DNA of 35,110 bases from Sebaldella sp. S0638 (GTDB lineage Bacteria > Fusobacteriota > Fusobacteriia > Fusobacteriales > Leptotrichiaceae), in assembly GCF_024158605.1 (NCBI RefSeq), contig NZ_JAMZGM010000038.1, forward strand, positions 1-35,110. The letters are read 5' to 3'. Under the pieces are notes generated by a model, which saw only the letters and a program-made list of their open reading frames with translations, ran no database searches and was not told the origin of the DNA. Positions within the stretch are counted from its first letter, which is position 1, and each line of letters opens with the position of its first letter. The translations under genes and the position numbers were made by a program. Positions 8,355 to 17,040 of this stretch are shown here, one piece after another.

Positions 8355-8843
8355 ATGACAAAAAGACATGAAATTTTGATAATAGCCAAAAATAAAAACG
8401 GTATAGTATCAAGAATAATGTCGCTTTTCAACAGAAGAGGCTACCAGGTTCAGAAAATGACAGCGGGAGTTACAAACAAAGAAGGATACGCAAGACTGAC
8501 CCTTACTGTGGAAGGTGATGACAAAACACTTGACCAGATACAGAAACAGGTATATAAAATAATAGATGTGGTAAAGGTAAAGGTGTTTCCCGAAGAGGGA
8601 GTTATCAGAAGGGAGCTTATGCTTCTGAAAGTAAAGGCAAATCATGAAACAAGAGCACAGATAGTACAGATAGCAGAGATTTACAGGGGAAAAGTGCTGG
8701 ATGTTTCACCAACATCGCTTACAATAGAGTTAACAGGTGATGTACAAAAATTAAGAGGATTTATAGATATTCTGGATAACTACGGCATACTTGAAATAGC
8801 CAAAACAGGAGTTCTTGCTATGAGCCGTGGAGAAAAAATGTAA
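8355..8843 (+). CDS. ilvN: Acetolactate synthase regulatory (small) subunit, copy 2
   Basis: 162 aa, starting at the base after the ilvB stop, with a GGGGGAGA ribosome site inside the end of ilvB. Same two-domain layout as the first copy: ACT at about 4-76 and C-terminal small-subunit domain to the end. Differences from copy 1 are scattered and mostly conservative, with both ending in GVLAMSRGEK plus one hydrophobic residue. The uniform roughly 80% protein identity points to a duplication kept under selection, not a pseudogene. The two copies may differ in effector (valine, leucine or isoleucine) or serve as alternative partners for one catalytic subunit; sequence alone cannot tell. Confidence 0.93.
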   Translation: MTKRHEILIIAKNKNGIVSRIMSLFNRRGYQVQKMTAGVTNKEGYARLTLTVEGDDKTLDQIQKQVYKIIDVVKVKVFPEEGVIRRELMLLKVKANHETRAQIVQIAEIYRGKVLDVSPTSLTIELTGDVQKLRGFIDILDNYGILEIAKTGVLAMSRGEKM

Positions 8844-8869
8844 TAATACCAACAAAGGAGGAGTAGTTA

Positions 8870-10387
8870 ATGACTAGAAAAATAAAGATATTTGATACTA
8901 CATTGAGAGACGGGGAACAGACACCCAGAGTAAACCTGAATTCACAGGAGAAATTGAGAATAGCAAAACAGCTGGAATCATTAGGAGTAGATATAATAGA
9001 AGCGGGGTTTGCCATTTCGTCTCCCGGAGATTTCGATGCTGTGAGCTTAATATCTGAACATGTAAAAAATTCTACAGTAGCCAGTTTGGCAAGAGCTGTG
9101 ACAAAGGATATAGAAACAGCTGCAAAGGCACTGGAAAAGGCAAATAAGAAGAGAATACATATTTTTCTTGCTACTTCACCGCTGCACAGGGAATTTAAAC
9201 TGAAAATGAGCAAAGAAGAGATACTTGATAAGATTTATGAAGCAGTAAAGTATGGAAAAACATTAATGGATGATATACAGTTTTCAGCAGAAGACGCTAT
9301 GAGAACAGAGCCTGAGTATCTGGTAGAGGCATATAACGCGGCTATAGCGGCAGGAGCAACAACAATAAATGTTCCGGATACAGTGGGATACAGAACTCCT
9401 ACGGAAATCTTTGAGAGAATAACATATTTAAGAAAAAATGTAAAAGGGATAGATGCAGTGGACATTTCTACACACTGTCACAATGATCTGGGGCTTGCAG
9501 TGGCGAATTCAATAGCAGCTGTAGAAGCAGGGGCTACACAGGTAGAGTGTACTATAAACGGTCTTGGGGAAAGAGCCGGAAATACTTCACTTGAAGAAGT
9601 GGTAATGATTCTTGCTACAAGAAAAGACAGATATGAAAATCTTGTAACAGGAATAGATACAAAACAAATCTATCCTACAAGTAAGATGGTCAGCCTTCTT
9701 ACAGGAATAGCCACACAGCCTAACAAAGCAATTGTGGGAGCTAATGCATTTTCTCATGAGTCTGGAATCCACCAGCACGGAGTACTTGCTAATCCGGAAA
9801 CTTATGAAATAATAACTCCGGAGAGTGTAGGAAGGGATACAAACAGCCTTGTACTCGGGAAATTATCAGGAAAACATGCTTTTATCGATAAAATGGAAAA
9901 ACTTGGATTTTCTCTTGAAAATGAAAAAATTGATGAATTATTCGCAGAGTTTAAAAAGCTTGCAGATAAGAAAAAATACATTCTTGATGAAGATATCATA
10001 TCGCTTGTAACTGGAGATGCAGGTAAATTCGAAGGAAGAGTAAAGCTGAAAAGTTTCGAGATCACAAGAAAAGAAGGAAAGCCGAAAGCAGAGGTTACGA
10101 TTACTATAGATAATAATGAACAAACAATGACAGCTATAGGAGACGGGCCGGTGGATGCGGCATATCATGCAATAAATAACATGCTTGGCAACAGCTATGA
10201 TGTGGCAGAATACAAGCTGGATTCAATAACCGGCGATACTGATGCACAGGCTCAGGTAGTAGTGATAATAGAGAAAAACGGTGAAAGACATATGGGTAGA
10301 GGGCAGAGTACAGATATAGTGGAAGCTAGTATTGTAGCGTATATTAATGCCGTAAACCGGCTCTATAAAGGAGAAAAAAATGATTAA
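8870..10387 (+). CDS. leuA: 2-isopropylmalate synthase
   Basis: 505 aa; strong AAAGGAGGAG ribosome site. Condenses acetyl-CoA with 2-oxoisovalerate, the committed step of leucine synthesis. The catalytic HMGL-like TIM barrel carries DTTLRDGEQ (9-17, catalytic Arg13 and metal-binding Asp14) and HCHND (His202 and His204, metal ligands). A linker containing HESGIHQHG follows, then a C-terminal LeuA regulatory domain (about 360-500) that binds leucine in this family. Length is typical. Its end overlaps the start of cimA by eight bases, implying translational coupling. The neighbouring paralogue (cimA) lacks the usual LeuA signature after the first motif, so the assignment of the two is secure. 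Confidence 0.95.
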   Translation: MTRKIKIFDTTLRDGEQTPRVNLNSQEKLRIAKQLESLGVDIIEAGFAISSPGDFDAVSLISEHVKNSTVASLARAVTKDIETAAKALEKANKKRIHIFLATSPLHREFKLKMSKEEILDKIYEAVKYGKTLMDDIQFSAEDAMRTEPEYLVEAYNAAIAAGATTINVPDTVGYRTPTEIFERITYLRKNVKGIDAVDISTHCHNDLGLAVANSIAAVEAGATQVECTINGLGERAGNTSLEEVVMILATRKDRYENLVTGIDTKQIYPTSKMVSLLTGIATQPNKAIVGANAFSHESGIHQHGVLANPETYEIITPESVGRDTNSLVLGKLSGKHAFIDKMEKLGFSLENEKIDELFAEFKKLADKKKYILDEDIISLVTGDAGKFEGRVKLKSFEITRKEGKPKAEVTITIDNNEQTMTAIGDGPVDAAYHAINNMLGNSYDVAEYKLDSITGDTDAQAQVVVIIEKNGERHMGRGQSTDIVEASIVAYINAVNRLYKGEKND

Positions 10388-11969
10388 GGTTGAAATCTTT
10401 GATACAACTTTAAGAGATGGTGCACAGGCACGGGGAATATCATTTTCAGTAAAGGATAAAATAGCTGTAACTCAGGCTTTTGATGAGTTTGGCATAGATT
10501 ATATAGAAGCGGGGAATCCCGGTTCCAATCCTAAGGATCTTGAGTTCTTTGAACTTATAAAATCCGTGGAGCTGAAACATTCTAAGCTTGTAGCCTTCGG
10601 GAGTACAAGAAGAAAGGATGTAGTTCCGGAAGAGGATCAGAATCTTATTTCACTGCTTCAGGCAGGAACAGAATATGTTTCTATATTTGGAAAAAGCTGG
10701 GATTTTCATGTTACTGATATTATAAAAACAACACTTGAAAATAATCTGAAAATGATAAAAGACACGCTGTTATTTCTAAAATCAAAAGGAAAAAAGATTA
10801 TCTTTGATGCCGAGCATTTTTTTGACGGGTACAAAAGTAATCCCGAATACGCAATAAAGGCTCTGGAAGCAGCCAAAGAAGGCGGAGCAGAGGTACTTAC
10901 CCTTTGTGATACCAATGGAGGATGCTTTCCCGAAGAGATTTTGGAAATAACAAAAATAGTAAAAGAAAAACTCGGAGATATAAAAATAGGAATTCATGCA
11001 CATAATGACATGGGGTTTGGAGTGGCAAATTCTGCAGCAGCAGTAGAAGCAGGAGCTTTGCAGGTGCAGGGAACATTTCTCGGATACGGGGAGCGATGCG
11101 GTAATGCTAATTTATCTACAATAATAGCCAATTTACAGCTGAAAAAAGATTATGAACTTGTTCCACGTGAAAAGTTAAATCTTCTTACAAGTACAGCAAG
11201 GACAATAGCAGAAATTTCGAATATAACAATAGAAGATTCTATGCCTTATATCGGGAAAAACGCTTTTGCACATAAAGGCGGAATGCATATAGACGGTGTT
11301 TCCAAAGCTTCACATTCTTTTGAGCATATAAATCCTGAGTTAGTAGGAAATGAAAGAGAATTTCTTCTCTCAGAAGTATCAGGAAGGTCTACTATTCTTG
11401 AAGAAATCAGAAGAGTGGATAAAGATATTCAGAGAGATTCAGAAGCGACAATGGGAATTATAGAAAGGCTCAAGGAGCTGGAATATCAGGGATATCAGTT
11501 TGAAGGGGCGAAGGCTACATTTGAACTTGTTATAAGAAAGTATCTCGGAAAGTATAAACCATTTTTTGATCTGGTATATTTTGATGTAAAAGGTAACTAT
11601 ATCGGGAAAAAATATTACTCTACAGCTGTGGTAAAAGTAAAGGTAAAGGATCAGATAGAGCTTACTGTTGCCGAAGGTGACGGGCCTGTAAATGCACTTG
11701 ATCAGGCACTTAGAATAGCGCTTGAGAGATTTTATCCCGAGCTGAAAGAGATGCATCTGATTGACTATAAGGTAAGAGTGCTGAAAGGCGAGGAAAATGC
11801 AACGGCTTCCAAGGTAAGGGTTCTTATAGAGTCGGCTGATGCCAAGAGTTCTTGGACAACTATAGGTGTTTCTACTGATATAATAGAAGCCAGCTGGATT
11901 GCTCTTGTAGATTCTATAGAATACAAGCTTATACAGGAAACACTGAAAAGGCTTGTGGATTTTGGATAA
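10380..11969 (+). CDS. cimA: (R)-citramalate synthase
   Basis: 529 aa. Condenses acetyl-CoA with pyruvate to citramalate, opening a threonine-independent route to 2-oxobutyrate through LeuCD and LeuB. Motifs: FDTTLRDGAQARG (catalytic Arg12, Asp13), HAHND (His206 and His208) and a C-terminal LeuA-type allosteric domain from about residue 390. The AQARGISFSV and EAGNPGSNPKD signatures and the longer length fit the long-form citramalate synthases rather than LeuA or homocitrate synthase. It overlaps leuA by eight bases, and its ribosome site (GGAGAAAAAA) is in the end of leuA. Together with ilvA this gives the cell two sources of 2-oxobutyrate. Confidence 0.92.
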   Translation: MIKVEIFDTTLRDGAQARGISFSVKDKIAVTQAFDEFGIDYIEAGNPGSNPKDLEFFELIKSVELKHSKLVAFGSTRRKDVVPEEDQNLISLLQAGTEYVSIFGKSWDFHVTDIIKTTLENNLKMIKDTLLFLKSKGKKIIFDAEHFFDGYKSNPEYAIKALEAAKEGGAEVLTLCDTNGGCFPEEILEITKIVKEKLGDIKIGIHAHNDMGFGVANSAAAVEAGALQVQGTFLGYGERCGNANLSTIIANLQLKKDYELVPREKLNLLTSTARTIAEISNITIEDSMPYIGKNAFAHKGGMHIDGVSKASHSFEHINPELVGNEREFLLSEVSGRSTILEEIRRVDKDIQRDSEATMGIIERLKELEYQGYQFEGAKATFELVIRKYLGKYKPFFDLVYFDVKGNYIGKKYYSTAVVKVKVKDQIELTVAEGDGPVNALDQALRIALERFYPELKEMHLIDYKVRVLKGEENATASKVRVLIESADAKSSWTTIGVSTDIIEASWIALVDSIEYKLIQETLKRLVDFG

Positions 11970-11993
11970 AAATTACGGAAAGGCAGAATTCTT

Positions 11994-12851
11994 ATGCTTC
12001 GAAAAATAATGAAAATAATATTGCCTTTGTTTCTGGGAGGTTTGGCGGTACTTATCATCTGTTACTTTTATTCCCGTTATGAGTTTGAAAATATAAAGGT
12101 AAAGGAAATAGAACTGGCTTCAGAGGATATACCTGAGAGTTTTGACGGAATGAGAATAATGTATGTGGCAGATTTTCAGTTTGACGCAAGAAACAGTTTT
12201 AATAAAAAAGCTCTTAATAATGCAATTAATGTCATGAATAATACTGACAAAGATGTAATTCTGCTGGGCGGCGATTATACAAACTGGGAAGGAAAGGTTG
12301 TTCCGTTTTTTGAGGAATTTAAAAAAGTAAAGAAACCTGAATACGGGATTTATTCAGTAACAGGAAACCATGATTATTCCAATCATTTACTGGTTTTGGA
12401 AAAGCTAAGGGAAACCGGCATAAAAAATCTTGATAACAAAAAAGCAGAGATTAAAAAAGGAAATCAGAAAATCATAATAGCAGGAGTAGAAGACCTGTGG
12501 TTCGGTGAACCGGATGCAAAAGCAGTGCTTAAAAATACAGATAAAAAGGATTTTGTAATATTCCTTTCGCATAATCCTGACTATTTTGAAGAAATCGGCA
12601 ATAATGAAAAAGAAAAAATGGATATAACACTTTCAGGTCATATTCATGCGGGACAGGCAACTTTTTTCGGACTGTTTTCCCCGTTCACCGGTTCTGTAAC
12701 AAGATACGGCGAGAAATACAGATATGGCATGAAAAACTTTGATAATCATAAAATATACATAACTTCGGGGCTTGGAGGAAGTGCTTTCGGGCAGTATCTG
12801 AGATTTTTCGCACAGCCTGAAGTAGTAATAGTGAAATTAAAAAAAATATAA
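11994..12851 (+). CDS. Membrane-anchored calcineurin-type metallophosphoesterase
   Basis: 285 aa. An N-terminal hydrophobic anchor at about residues 7-25 suggests a YkuE/YaeI-like enzyme at the outer face of the inner membrane. Metallophosphoesterase motifs are seen in order: VADFQFD (58-64), LGGDYTN (91-97), TGNHD (123-127), a histidine in LSHNPDYF and SGHIHAGQ (214-221). Motif I reads Asp60-x-Gln62 where most members have Asp-x-His, which may alter the metal site; the other ligands are intact. Relatives act on phospholipids or lipid A precursors, but the substrate is not predictable here. It lies 24 bp after cimA on the same strand with a GGAAAGG site, so it rides in the leucine cluster with no obvious metabolic link. 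Confidence 0.85.
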   Translation: MLRKIMKIILPLFLGGLAVLIICYFYSRYEFENIKVKEIELASEDIPESFDGMRIMYVADFQFDARNSFNKKALNNAINVMNNTDKDVILLGGDYTNWEGKVVPFFEEFKKVKKPEYGIYSVTGNHDYSNHLLVLEKLRETGIKNLDNKKAEIKKGNQKIIIAGVEDLWFGEPDAKAVLKNTDKKDFVIFLSHNPDYFEEIGNNEKEKMDITLSGHIHAGQATFFGLFSPFTGSVTRYGEKYRYGMKNFDNHKIYITSGLGGSAFGQYLRFFAQPEVVIVKLKKI

Positions 12852-12879
12852 TAAAAACAGTAAATATGAAACTCAAATA

Positions 12880-12888
12880 TGATATACT
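12880..12888 (+). promoter_or_regulatory. Extended -10 promoter candidate upstream of leuC
   Basis: TGATATACT matches the extended -10 form (TG-n-TATAnT) and lies 67 bases before the leuC start. No clear -35 is seen, which is tolerated with an extended -10. It would let leuC be transcribed apart from the upstream ilv-leuA genes. Confidence 0.4.
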
Positions 12889-12946
12889 AAATATATAAGC
12901 GGAAAATTATTATAAGTAATTTAAAGATAAAGAGGAGGAACCATTA

Positions 12947-14251
12947 GTGGGAATGACAATTGTAGAAAAGATTTTAGCCAAAAAATCCGGAAAGGATGAG
13001 GTCAAACCCGGAGATAATATCTGGGTAAATGTAGATGTCTTAATGACACATGATGTAACAGGACCGGGAAGTATGGCGATTTTTAAGAAGAATTTTGGTG
13101 AAAATGCAAAGGTTTGGAACAATGAAAAAATAGTACTGGTACCAGATCATTATATTTTTACTAAAAACGAACATGCTATGAGAAATATAGAGTATGTAAA
13201 CCAGTTTGCGGTAGAACAGGAATTAAAATATTTTTATCCGCCGTTTACTAATAAATACAAAGGAGTATGCCATACTGCACTTGCACAGGAAGGGCATACA
13301 AGACCGGGAGAGGTTCTTTTCGGAACAGATTCACATACTTGTACAGCAGGAGCCTTTGGAGAATTTGCCACAGGGATAGGAAATACCGATGCGGCTTTTA
13401 TCCTTGGAACAGGAAAACTTTGGGTAAAAGTACCTGAAACTATGAGATTTACATTTGAAGGGAAATTTCCTGAATATGTAATGGGAAAAGATGTAGTATT
13501 GAAAGTAATCGGAGATATTGGTTTTGATGGTGCTACATATAAATGTATGCAGTTTGACGGGGACGCTATTCACGGATTTAATATGGAAGAAAGAATGACT
13601 ATCTGTAATATGGCAATAGAAGCAGGCGGAAAGTGCGGAATTATAGAGCCTGATGAAATAACTGTGGAATATGTTACGGAAAAAACTGATAAGCCGTTTG
13701 AGTTGATTTATTCAGATAAAGATGCTGATTATTCAGTAGAGTATAAATATAATGCAAATGAAATGGAGCCTGTAGTGGCTAAGCCTTTTAATCCGGGGAA
13801 TACAGATCTTGCTAAAAATCTTGGAGATGTAAAACTGGACAGAGCATATATAGGTTCTTGTACAGGAGGAAAAACTACAGATTTCGTAGCAGCTGCAAGA
13901 ATACTAAAAGGAAGAAAAGTAGCTATAGAAACATTTATAGTGCCGTCTACTGTAAAAGTAGAGGAAGCTCTTTCAAAAATAATGATAGACGGGGAAACTT
14001 GTATGGAAATATTTGAAAAAGCAGGATGTAAAATCGGACCGCCTTCATGTGCAGCATGTCTAGGAGGGCCTATAGATACTTTTGGAAGAACACATGCAGA
14101 TGAAGTGGTAATTTCTACTACAAACAGAAACTTCCCTGGAAGAATGGGATCTATGGATTCACAGGTTTATCTGGCATCACCTTATACTGCGGCAGCTTCA
14201 GCAGTAACAGGACATATTACTGACCCAAGAGAATTTTTGGGATGGGATTAA
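12947..14251 (+). CDS. leuC: 3-isopropylmalate dehydratase large subunit
   Basis: 434 aa, HacA-like short LeuC class. GTG start at 12947 chosen because AGAGGAGG (12931-12938) is eight bases away, whereas the in-frame ATG at 12953 would be 14 away. With LeuD it isomerises 2- to 3-isopropylmalate through a [4Fe-4S] cluster, and also handles citramalate in the CimA route. Cluster ligands are Cys305 (GSCTGG), Cys368 and Cys371 (CAACLGG). FGTDSHTCTAGAFGEFATG and RNFPGRMGS are typical substrate-site motifs. An extended -10 element lies upstream. It is separated from leuD by two unrelated genes. Confidence 0.95.
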   Translation: MGMTIVEKILAKKSGKDEVKPGDNIWVNVDVLMTHDVTGPGSMAIFKKNFGENAKVWNNEKIVLVPDHYIFTKNEHAMRNIEYVNQFAVEQELKYFYPPFTNKYKGVCHTALAQEGHTRPGEVLFGTDSHTCTAGAFGEFATGIGNTDAAFILGTGKLWVKVPETMRFTFEGKFPEYVMGKDVVLKVIGDIGFDGATYKCMQFDGDAIHGFNMEERMTICNMAIEAGGKCGIIEPDEITVEYVTEKTDKPFELIYSDKDADYSVEYKYNANEMEPVVAKPFNPGNTDLAKNLGDVKLDRAYIGSCTGGKTTDFVAAARILKGRKVAIETFIVPSTVKVEEALSKIMIDGETCMEIFEKAGCKIGPPSCAACLGGPIDTFGRTHADEVVISTTNRNFPGRMGSMDSQVYLASPYTAAASAVTGHITDPREFLGWD

Positions 14252-14568
14252 TGAGAGTAAAAGTAAATAACAAGCATGAATCAGAAGGGACTTTTCCTTT
14301 GTTTAAGGCTGAAACCAATGTTTTGATAAAAGATAAGTGTGATGGATTTTTTGCATGGTACAGCTGTGAGATAGAAGGATACGGTACTTATATACATGAA
14401 GATTACTTTGAAAACGGGAAACTCGTGACAGATTATAATCCTACTGAACTGGATGCAGAACCCGGAGATGTCCTCGAAGTACTGCTTATAAAGAATAACT
14501 GGCTGTACTGTAAGACAGAAGATGAAATTTTCGGCTGGATTCTCGGTGATAATGTAAAAACAATTTAA
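14251..14568 (+). CDS. Small SH3-like domain protein, function unknown
   Basis: 105 aa from the ATG at 14251, which overlaps the leuC stop by one base (TAATG), indicating translational coupling. An in-frame ATG nine bases earlier inside leuC would add MGL. No signal peptide or membrane segment. Two halves each look like a short SH3-type beta barrel: residues about 1-55 with FFAWYSCEIEGYGTYIHEDYF, and about 65-105 with PGDVLEVLLIKNNWLYCK and FGWILGDNV. The pattern of tryptophans and closing GW-x-x-x-x-NV fits bacterial SH3-like folds. Its strict coupling to leuC suggests a role tied to that message, perhaps only co-expression. I do not recognise a named family. Confidence 0.7.
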   Translation: MRVKVNNKHESEGTFPLFKAETNVLIKDKCDGFFAWYSCEIEGYGTYIHEDYFENGKLVTDYNPTELDAEPGDVLEVLLIKNNWLYCKTEDEIFGWILGDNVKTI

Positions 14569-14655
14569 CAAATTTTTATTTTAGAAGAGTTCAGTTTGTT
14601 TTATACAGAATAAAATATATATTATGAACCGCTGAAAATAATGATCTGAATTCTA

Positions 14656-14684
14656 ATGACGAACATAGGAAAAAGTAGTATACT
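14656..14684 (+). promoter_or_regulatory. Promoter candidate ahead of the lipoprotein-leuD-leuB genes
   Basis: ATGACG (14656-14661), a 17-bp spacer and TATACT (14679-14684) form a plausible sigma-70 type promoter in the 246-bp gap between the SH3-like gene and the lipoprotein gene. It would drive the lipoprotein and probably leuD and leuB. Confidence 0.4.
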
Positions 14685-14814
14685 ATAAATGGACAAAAGT
14701 AAAAAAAGATATGTGGGTTTGAAGAGATAATTTTGGAATATTTATTACTTTAAAGATAATATGATGTTTGTAACATATTTATATAAATAAAATATTATGA
14801 AGGAAGTGATGATT

Positions 14815-15276
14815 ATGAAAAAGGTAATCTTAACACTGTTTATATGTTTGTCGGCAATATTTTATGCAGCATGTAATGTAGAACCAACAGATTATTTTAA
14901 GAATGCATTCGGTGAAGACACAGCGAATTCTATGTTTTTTGTCGAATTAAGACAGTACAATGAAAAGAATATTATGTTCATTAAAGAAGGGAAATTATAT
15001 ATCAGGGGGAAAGAATTCACTGGTATAGATCCTACGAAATTTAATTCTTTGGATTACGGCTATTACACAATTGATAATACTGTCTACTTTCTGGATAAGA
15101 AATTAATGAACTACAGCGGTAAAATTGAAAGTTTGAGAACTTATGAAGTGCATAATACTAAAATAGATAATAAAAATCCTGACTGCAAAGGCGAAGACAT
15201 AGGAACAAATGATTTTTATTTGAAAATACTAAACGGAAGAGTGCTTTATAAAAACGGAAACTCATTAGGTAAATAA
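14815..15276 (+). CDS. Predicted lipoprotein between leuC and leuD
   Basis: 153 aa from the ATG at 14815, placed by GAAGGAAGTG (14799-14808); an upstream in-frame ATG at 14797 would put six residues before the signal peptide. Lipoprotein signal: MKKV, a hydrophobic core, then the lipobox YAAC with lipidated Cys at about 21. The mature part contains IDNTVYFLDKKL, reminiscent of DKNYY-type repeat lipoproteins common in this kind of genome, but the match is loose. Nothing suggests a role in leucine synthesis. A promoter candidate at 14656-14684 may drive it. Function unknown. Confidence 0.75.
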   Translation: MKKVILTLFICLSAIFYAACNVEPTDYFKNAFGEDTANSMFFVELRQYNEKNIMFIKEGKLYIRGKEFTGIDPTKFNSLDYGYYTIDNTVYFLDKKLMNYSGKIESLRTYEVHNTKIDNKNPDCKGEDIGTNDFYLKILNGRVLYKNGNSLGK

Positions 15277-15286
15277 ATAATAAAAT

Positions 15287-15344
15287 CTCTCTGAGTTTAT
15301 CGTAATGATGGGAGCTCTCCCGGATTTATGATAAACAAAGAGAG
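15287..15344 (+). promoter_or_regulatory. Long stem-loop in the leuD leader
   Basis: CTCTCT (15287-15292) pairs with AGAGAG (15339-15344), and GTTTATC (15295-15301) with GATAAAC (15330-15336), separated by a symmetric 2x2 internal loop. The 28-nt apical region contains its own small hairpin, GGGA...TCCC within GGGAGCTCTCCC. No U-tract follows, so it is not a terminator. It ends 49 bases before the leuD start and could be an mRNA stabiliser, processing site or protein-binding leader. Confidence 0.5.
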
Positions 15345-15393
15345 AAAAATAGAAAATTTGAAAAATTATATAAAATATGGAACGGAGGAAGAA

Positions 15394-15939
15394 ATGGAGA
15401 AAGTAATAAAGGGAAAAGTATACGTATTAGGTGATAATATTGATACAGACCAGATTATTCCGGCAATGCATCTGGTATATAAAATTGATGATCCCGAAGA
15501 AGTAAAACTATATGGGAAATATGCCATGTCAGGTCTGCCAGCTGATATAGCCGGTGATAAACCGTTTATAAAAGATGGTGAATATACTTCGGAATATGTA
15601 GTAATGGTGGCTGGAAAGAACTTTGGATGCGGGTCGTCAAGAGAACATGCACCTCTTGCTTTGGAAAAAGCAGGAATAAAAGCAGTAGTAGCTGAAGACT
15701 ATGCAAGAATTTTTTACAGAAACTCTGTTGACGGAGGATTTTTGATTCCGTTTGAAACAGCGAATTCTATAAAAGAAAGCTTTGCTACAAATGATGAAGT
15801 AGAAATAGATGTGGAAAAAGGAACAATAGCGAATATTACAAAAGGACAGACTTTCGAGCTTAGAAGTCTAGGGGATGTAAAAGACATCATTGAAGCCGGC
15901 GGTTTATTTAACTATGCTAAAGATAATAAAAATATTTAA
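15394..15939 (+). CDS. leuD: 3-isopropylmalate dehydratase small subunit
   Basis: 181 aa from the ATG at 15394, set by a GGAGG site six bases upstream; the frame is open back to 15328, but the extra 22 residues are lysine-rich and unlike LeuD. Partner of LeuC. Motifs: [12 protein letters not shown] near the N-terminus, and [12 protein letters not shown], the swivelling-domain substrate loop. The length and ending match the short archaeal/bacterial LeuD class that pairs with HacA-like LeuC. Followed 26 bp later by leuB. The long stem-loop at 15287-15344 lies in its leader. Confidence 0.95.
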   Translation: MEKVIKGKVYVLGDNIDTDQIIPAMHLVYKIDDPEEVKLYGKYAMSGLPADIAGDKPFIKDGEYTSEYVVMVAGKNFGCGSSREHAPLALEKAGIKAVVAEDYARIFYRNSVDGGFLIPFETANSIKESFATNDEVEIDVEKGTIANITKGQTFELRSLGDVKDIIEAGGLFNYAKDNKNI

Positions 15940-15965
15940 CTATAATAATCAGGAAAGGAGAAAAA

Positions 15966-17024
15966 ATGGACTTTAAAATAGCTGTTTTAAAAGGTGACGG
16001 AATTGGTCCGGAAATAGTGAATGAGGCGATAAAAGTCTTGGATAAAATAGGAGAAAAGTTTGGACATAAGTTTAATTATGAACAGGGATATCTGGGAGGG
16101 GAATCAATTGATAAATTTGGTAAGCCGTTAACAGATGAAACAGTAGAATTATGTAAAAACAGTGATGCTGTGCTTTTAGGTGCAGTAGGAGGGCCTAAAT
16201 GGGACGTTATCGATCCGGCTATAAGACCGGAAAAAGGTCTTTTGGGAATAAGAAAAGCTCTTGAGCTTTATACTAATCTGAGACCGGCTATTTTATACAA
16301 TGCATTAAAGGATGCAAGCCCGTTAAAACCTGAAATAATCGGAGACGGTCTGGATATGATGGTAATAAGAGAACTTACAGGAGGACTTTACTTCGGTAAG
16401 AAAGAGCTTACAAAGGATTATGCATACGACACTATGTATTACACAAGAGGCGAAATAGAAAGAATAGTAAAAAAAGGTTTTGAAATAGCAAGACTTAGAT
16501 CAAAAAAACTGACAAGCGTGGAAAAAGCAAATGTATTAGACAGTTCAAAATTATGGAAAGAAGTAGCAATAGAAATGGGGAAAGATTATCCTGATGTGGA
16601 ACTAATCCATATGTATGCTGATAATGCAGCGATGCAGTTAGTTATAAATCCGAGACAGTTTGATACTATAGTTACAGAAAATACTTTTGGAGATATATTG
16701 TCCGATGAGGCAAGTATGCTGACTGGATCTATAGGAATGCTGCCTTCTGCAAGTCTGGGAGACGGAAAAGTGGGATTATATGAGCCTATACATGGATCAG
16801 CTCCAGATATAGCCGGAAAAGGAATTGCCAATCCTATAGCAACAATATTGTCAGTGGCAATGATGCTGAGATATTCGTTTAACTTAACAGAAGAAGCTGA
16901 TACAATAGAGAAAGCCGTAGAAACAGTTTTGAATGAGGGATACAGAACAGGAGACATATACAGCGAAGGAACTAAAAAAGTAGGAACAGTGGAAATGGGA
17001 GAGTTAATAAAAGAAAGATTATAA
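15966..17024 (+). CDS. leuB: 3-isopropylmalate dehydrogenase
   Basis: 352 aa, standard length. NAD-dependent oxidative decarboxylation of 3-isopropylmalate to 2-oxoisocaproate; it can also process 3-methylmalate in the citramalate route to isoleucine. Motifs: [11 protein letters not shown] at the start, [25 protein letters not shown] with the substrate-binding arginines, [13 protein letters not shown], the metal-binding aspartates in [10 protein letters not shown] and [12 protein letters not shown], and the NAD-site segment [17 protein letters not shown]. Ribosome site AAGGAG. 16 bp separate it from the aminotransferase gene. Confidence 0.96.
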   Translation: MDFKIAVLKGDGIGPEIVNEAIKVLDKIGEKFGHKFNYEQGYLGGESIDKFGKPLTDETVELCKNSDAVLLGAVGGPKWDVIDPAIRPEKGLLGIRKALELYTNLRPAILYNALKDASPLKPEIIGDGLDMMVIRELTGGLYFGKKELTKDYAYDTMYYTRGEIERIVKKGFEIARLRSKKLTSVEKANVLDSSKLWKEVAIEMGKDYPDVELIHMYADNAAMQLVINPRQFDTIVTENTFGDILSDEASMLTGSIGMLPSASLGDGKVGLYEPIHGSAPDIAGKGIANPIATILSVAMMLRYSFNLTEEADTIEKAVETVLNEGYRTGDIYSEGTKKVGTVEMGELIKERL

Positions 17025-17040
17025 GAAAGAAGGCGTAAAT

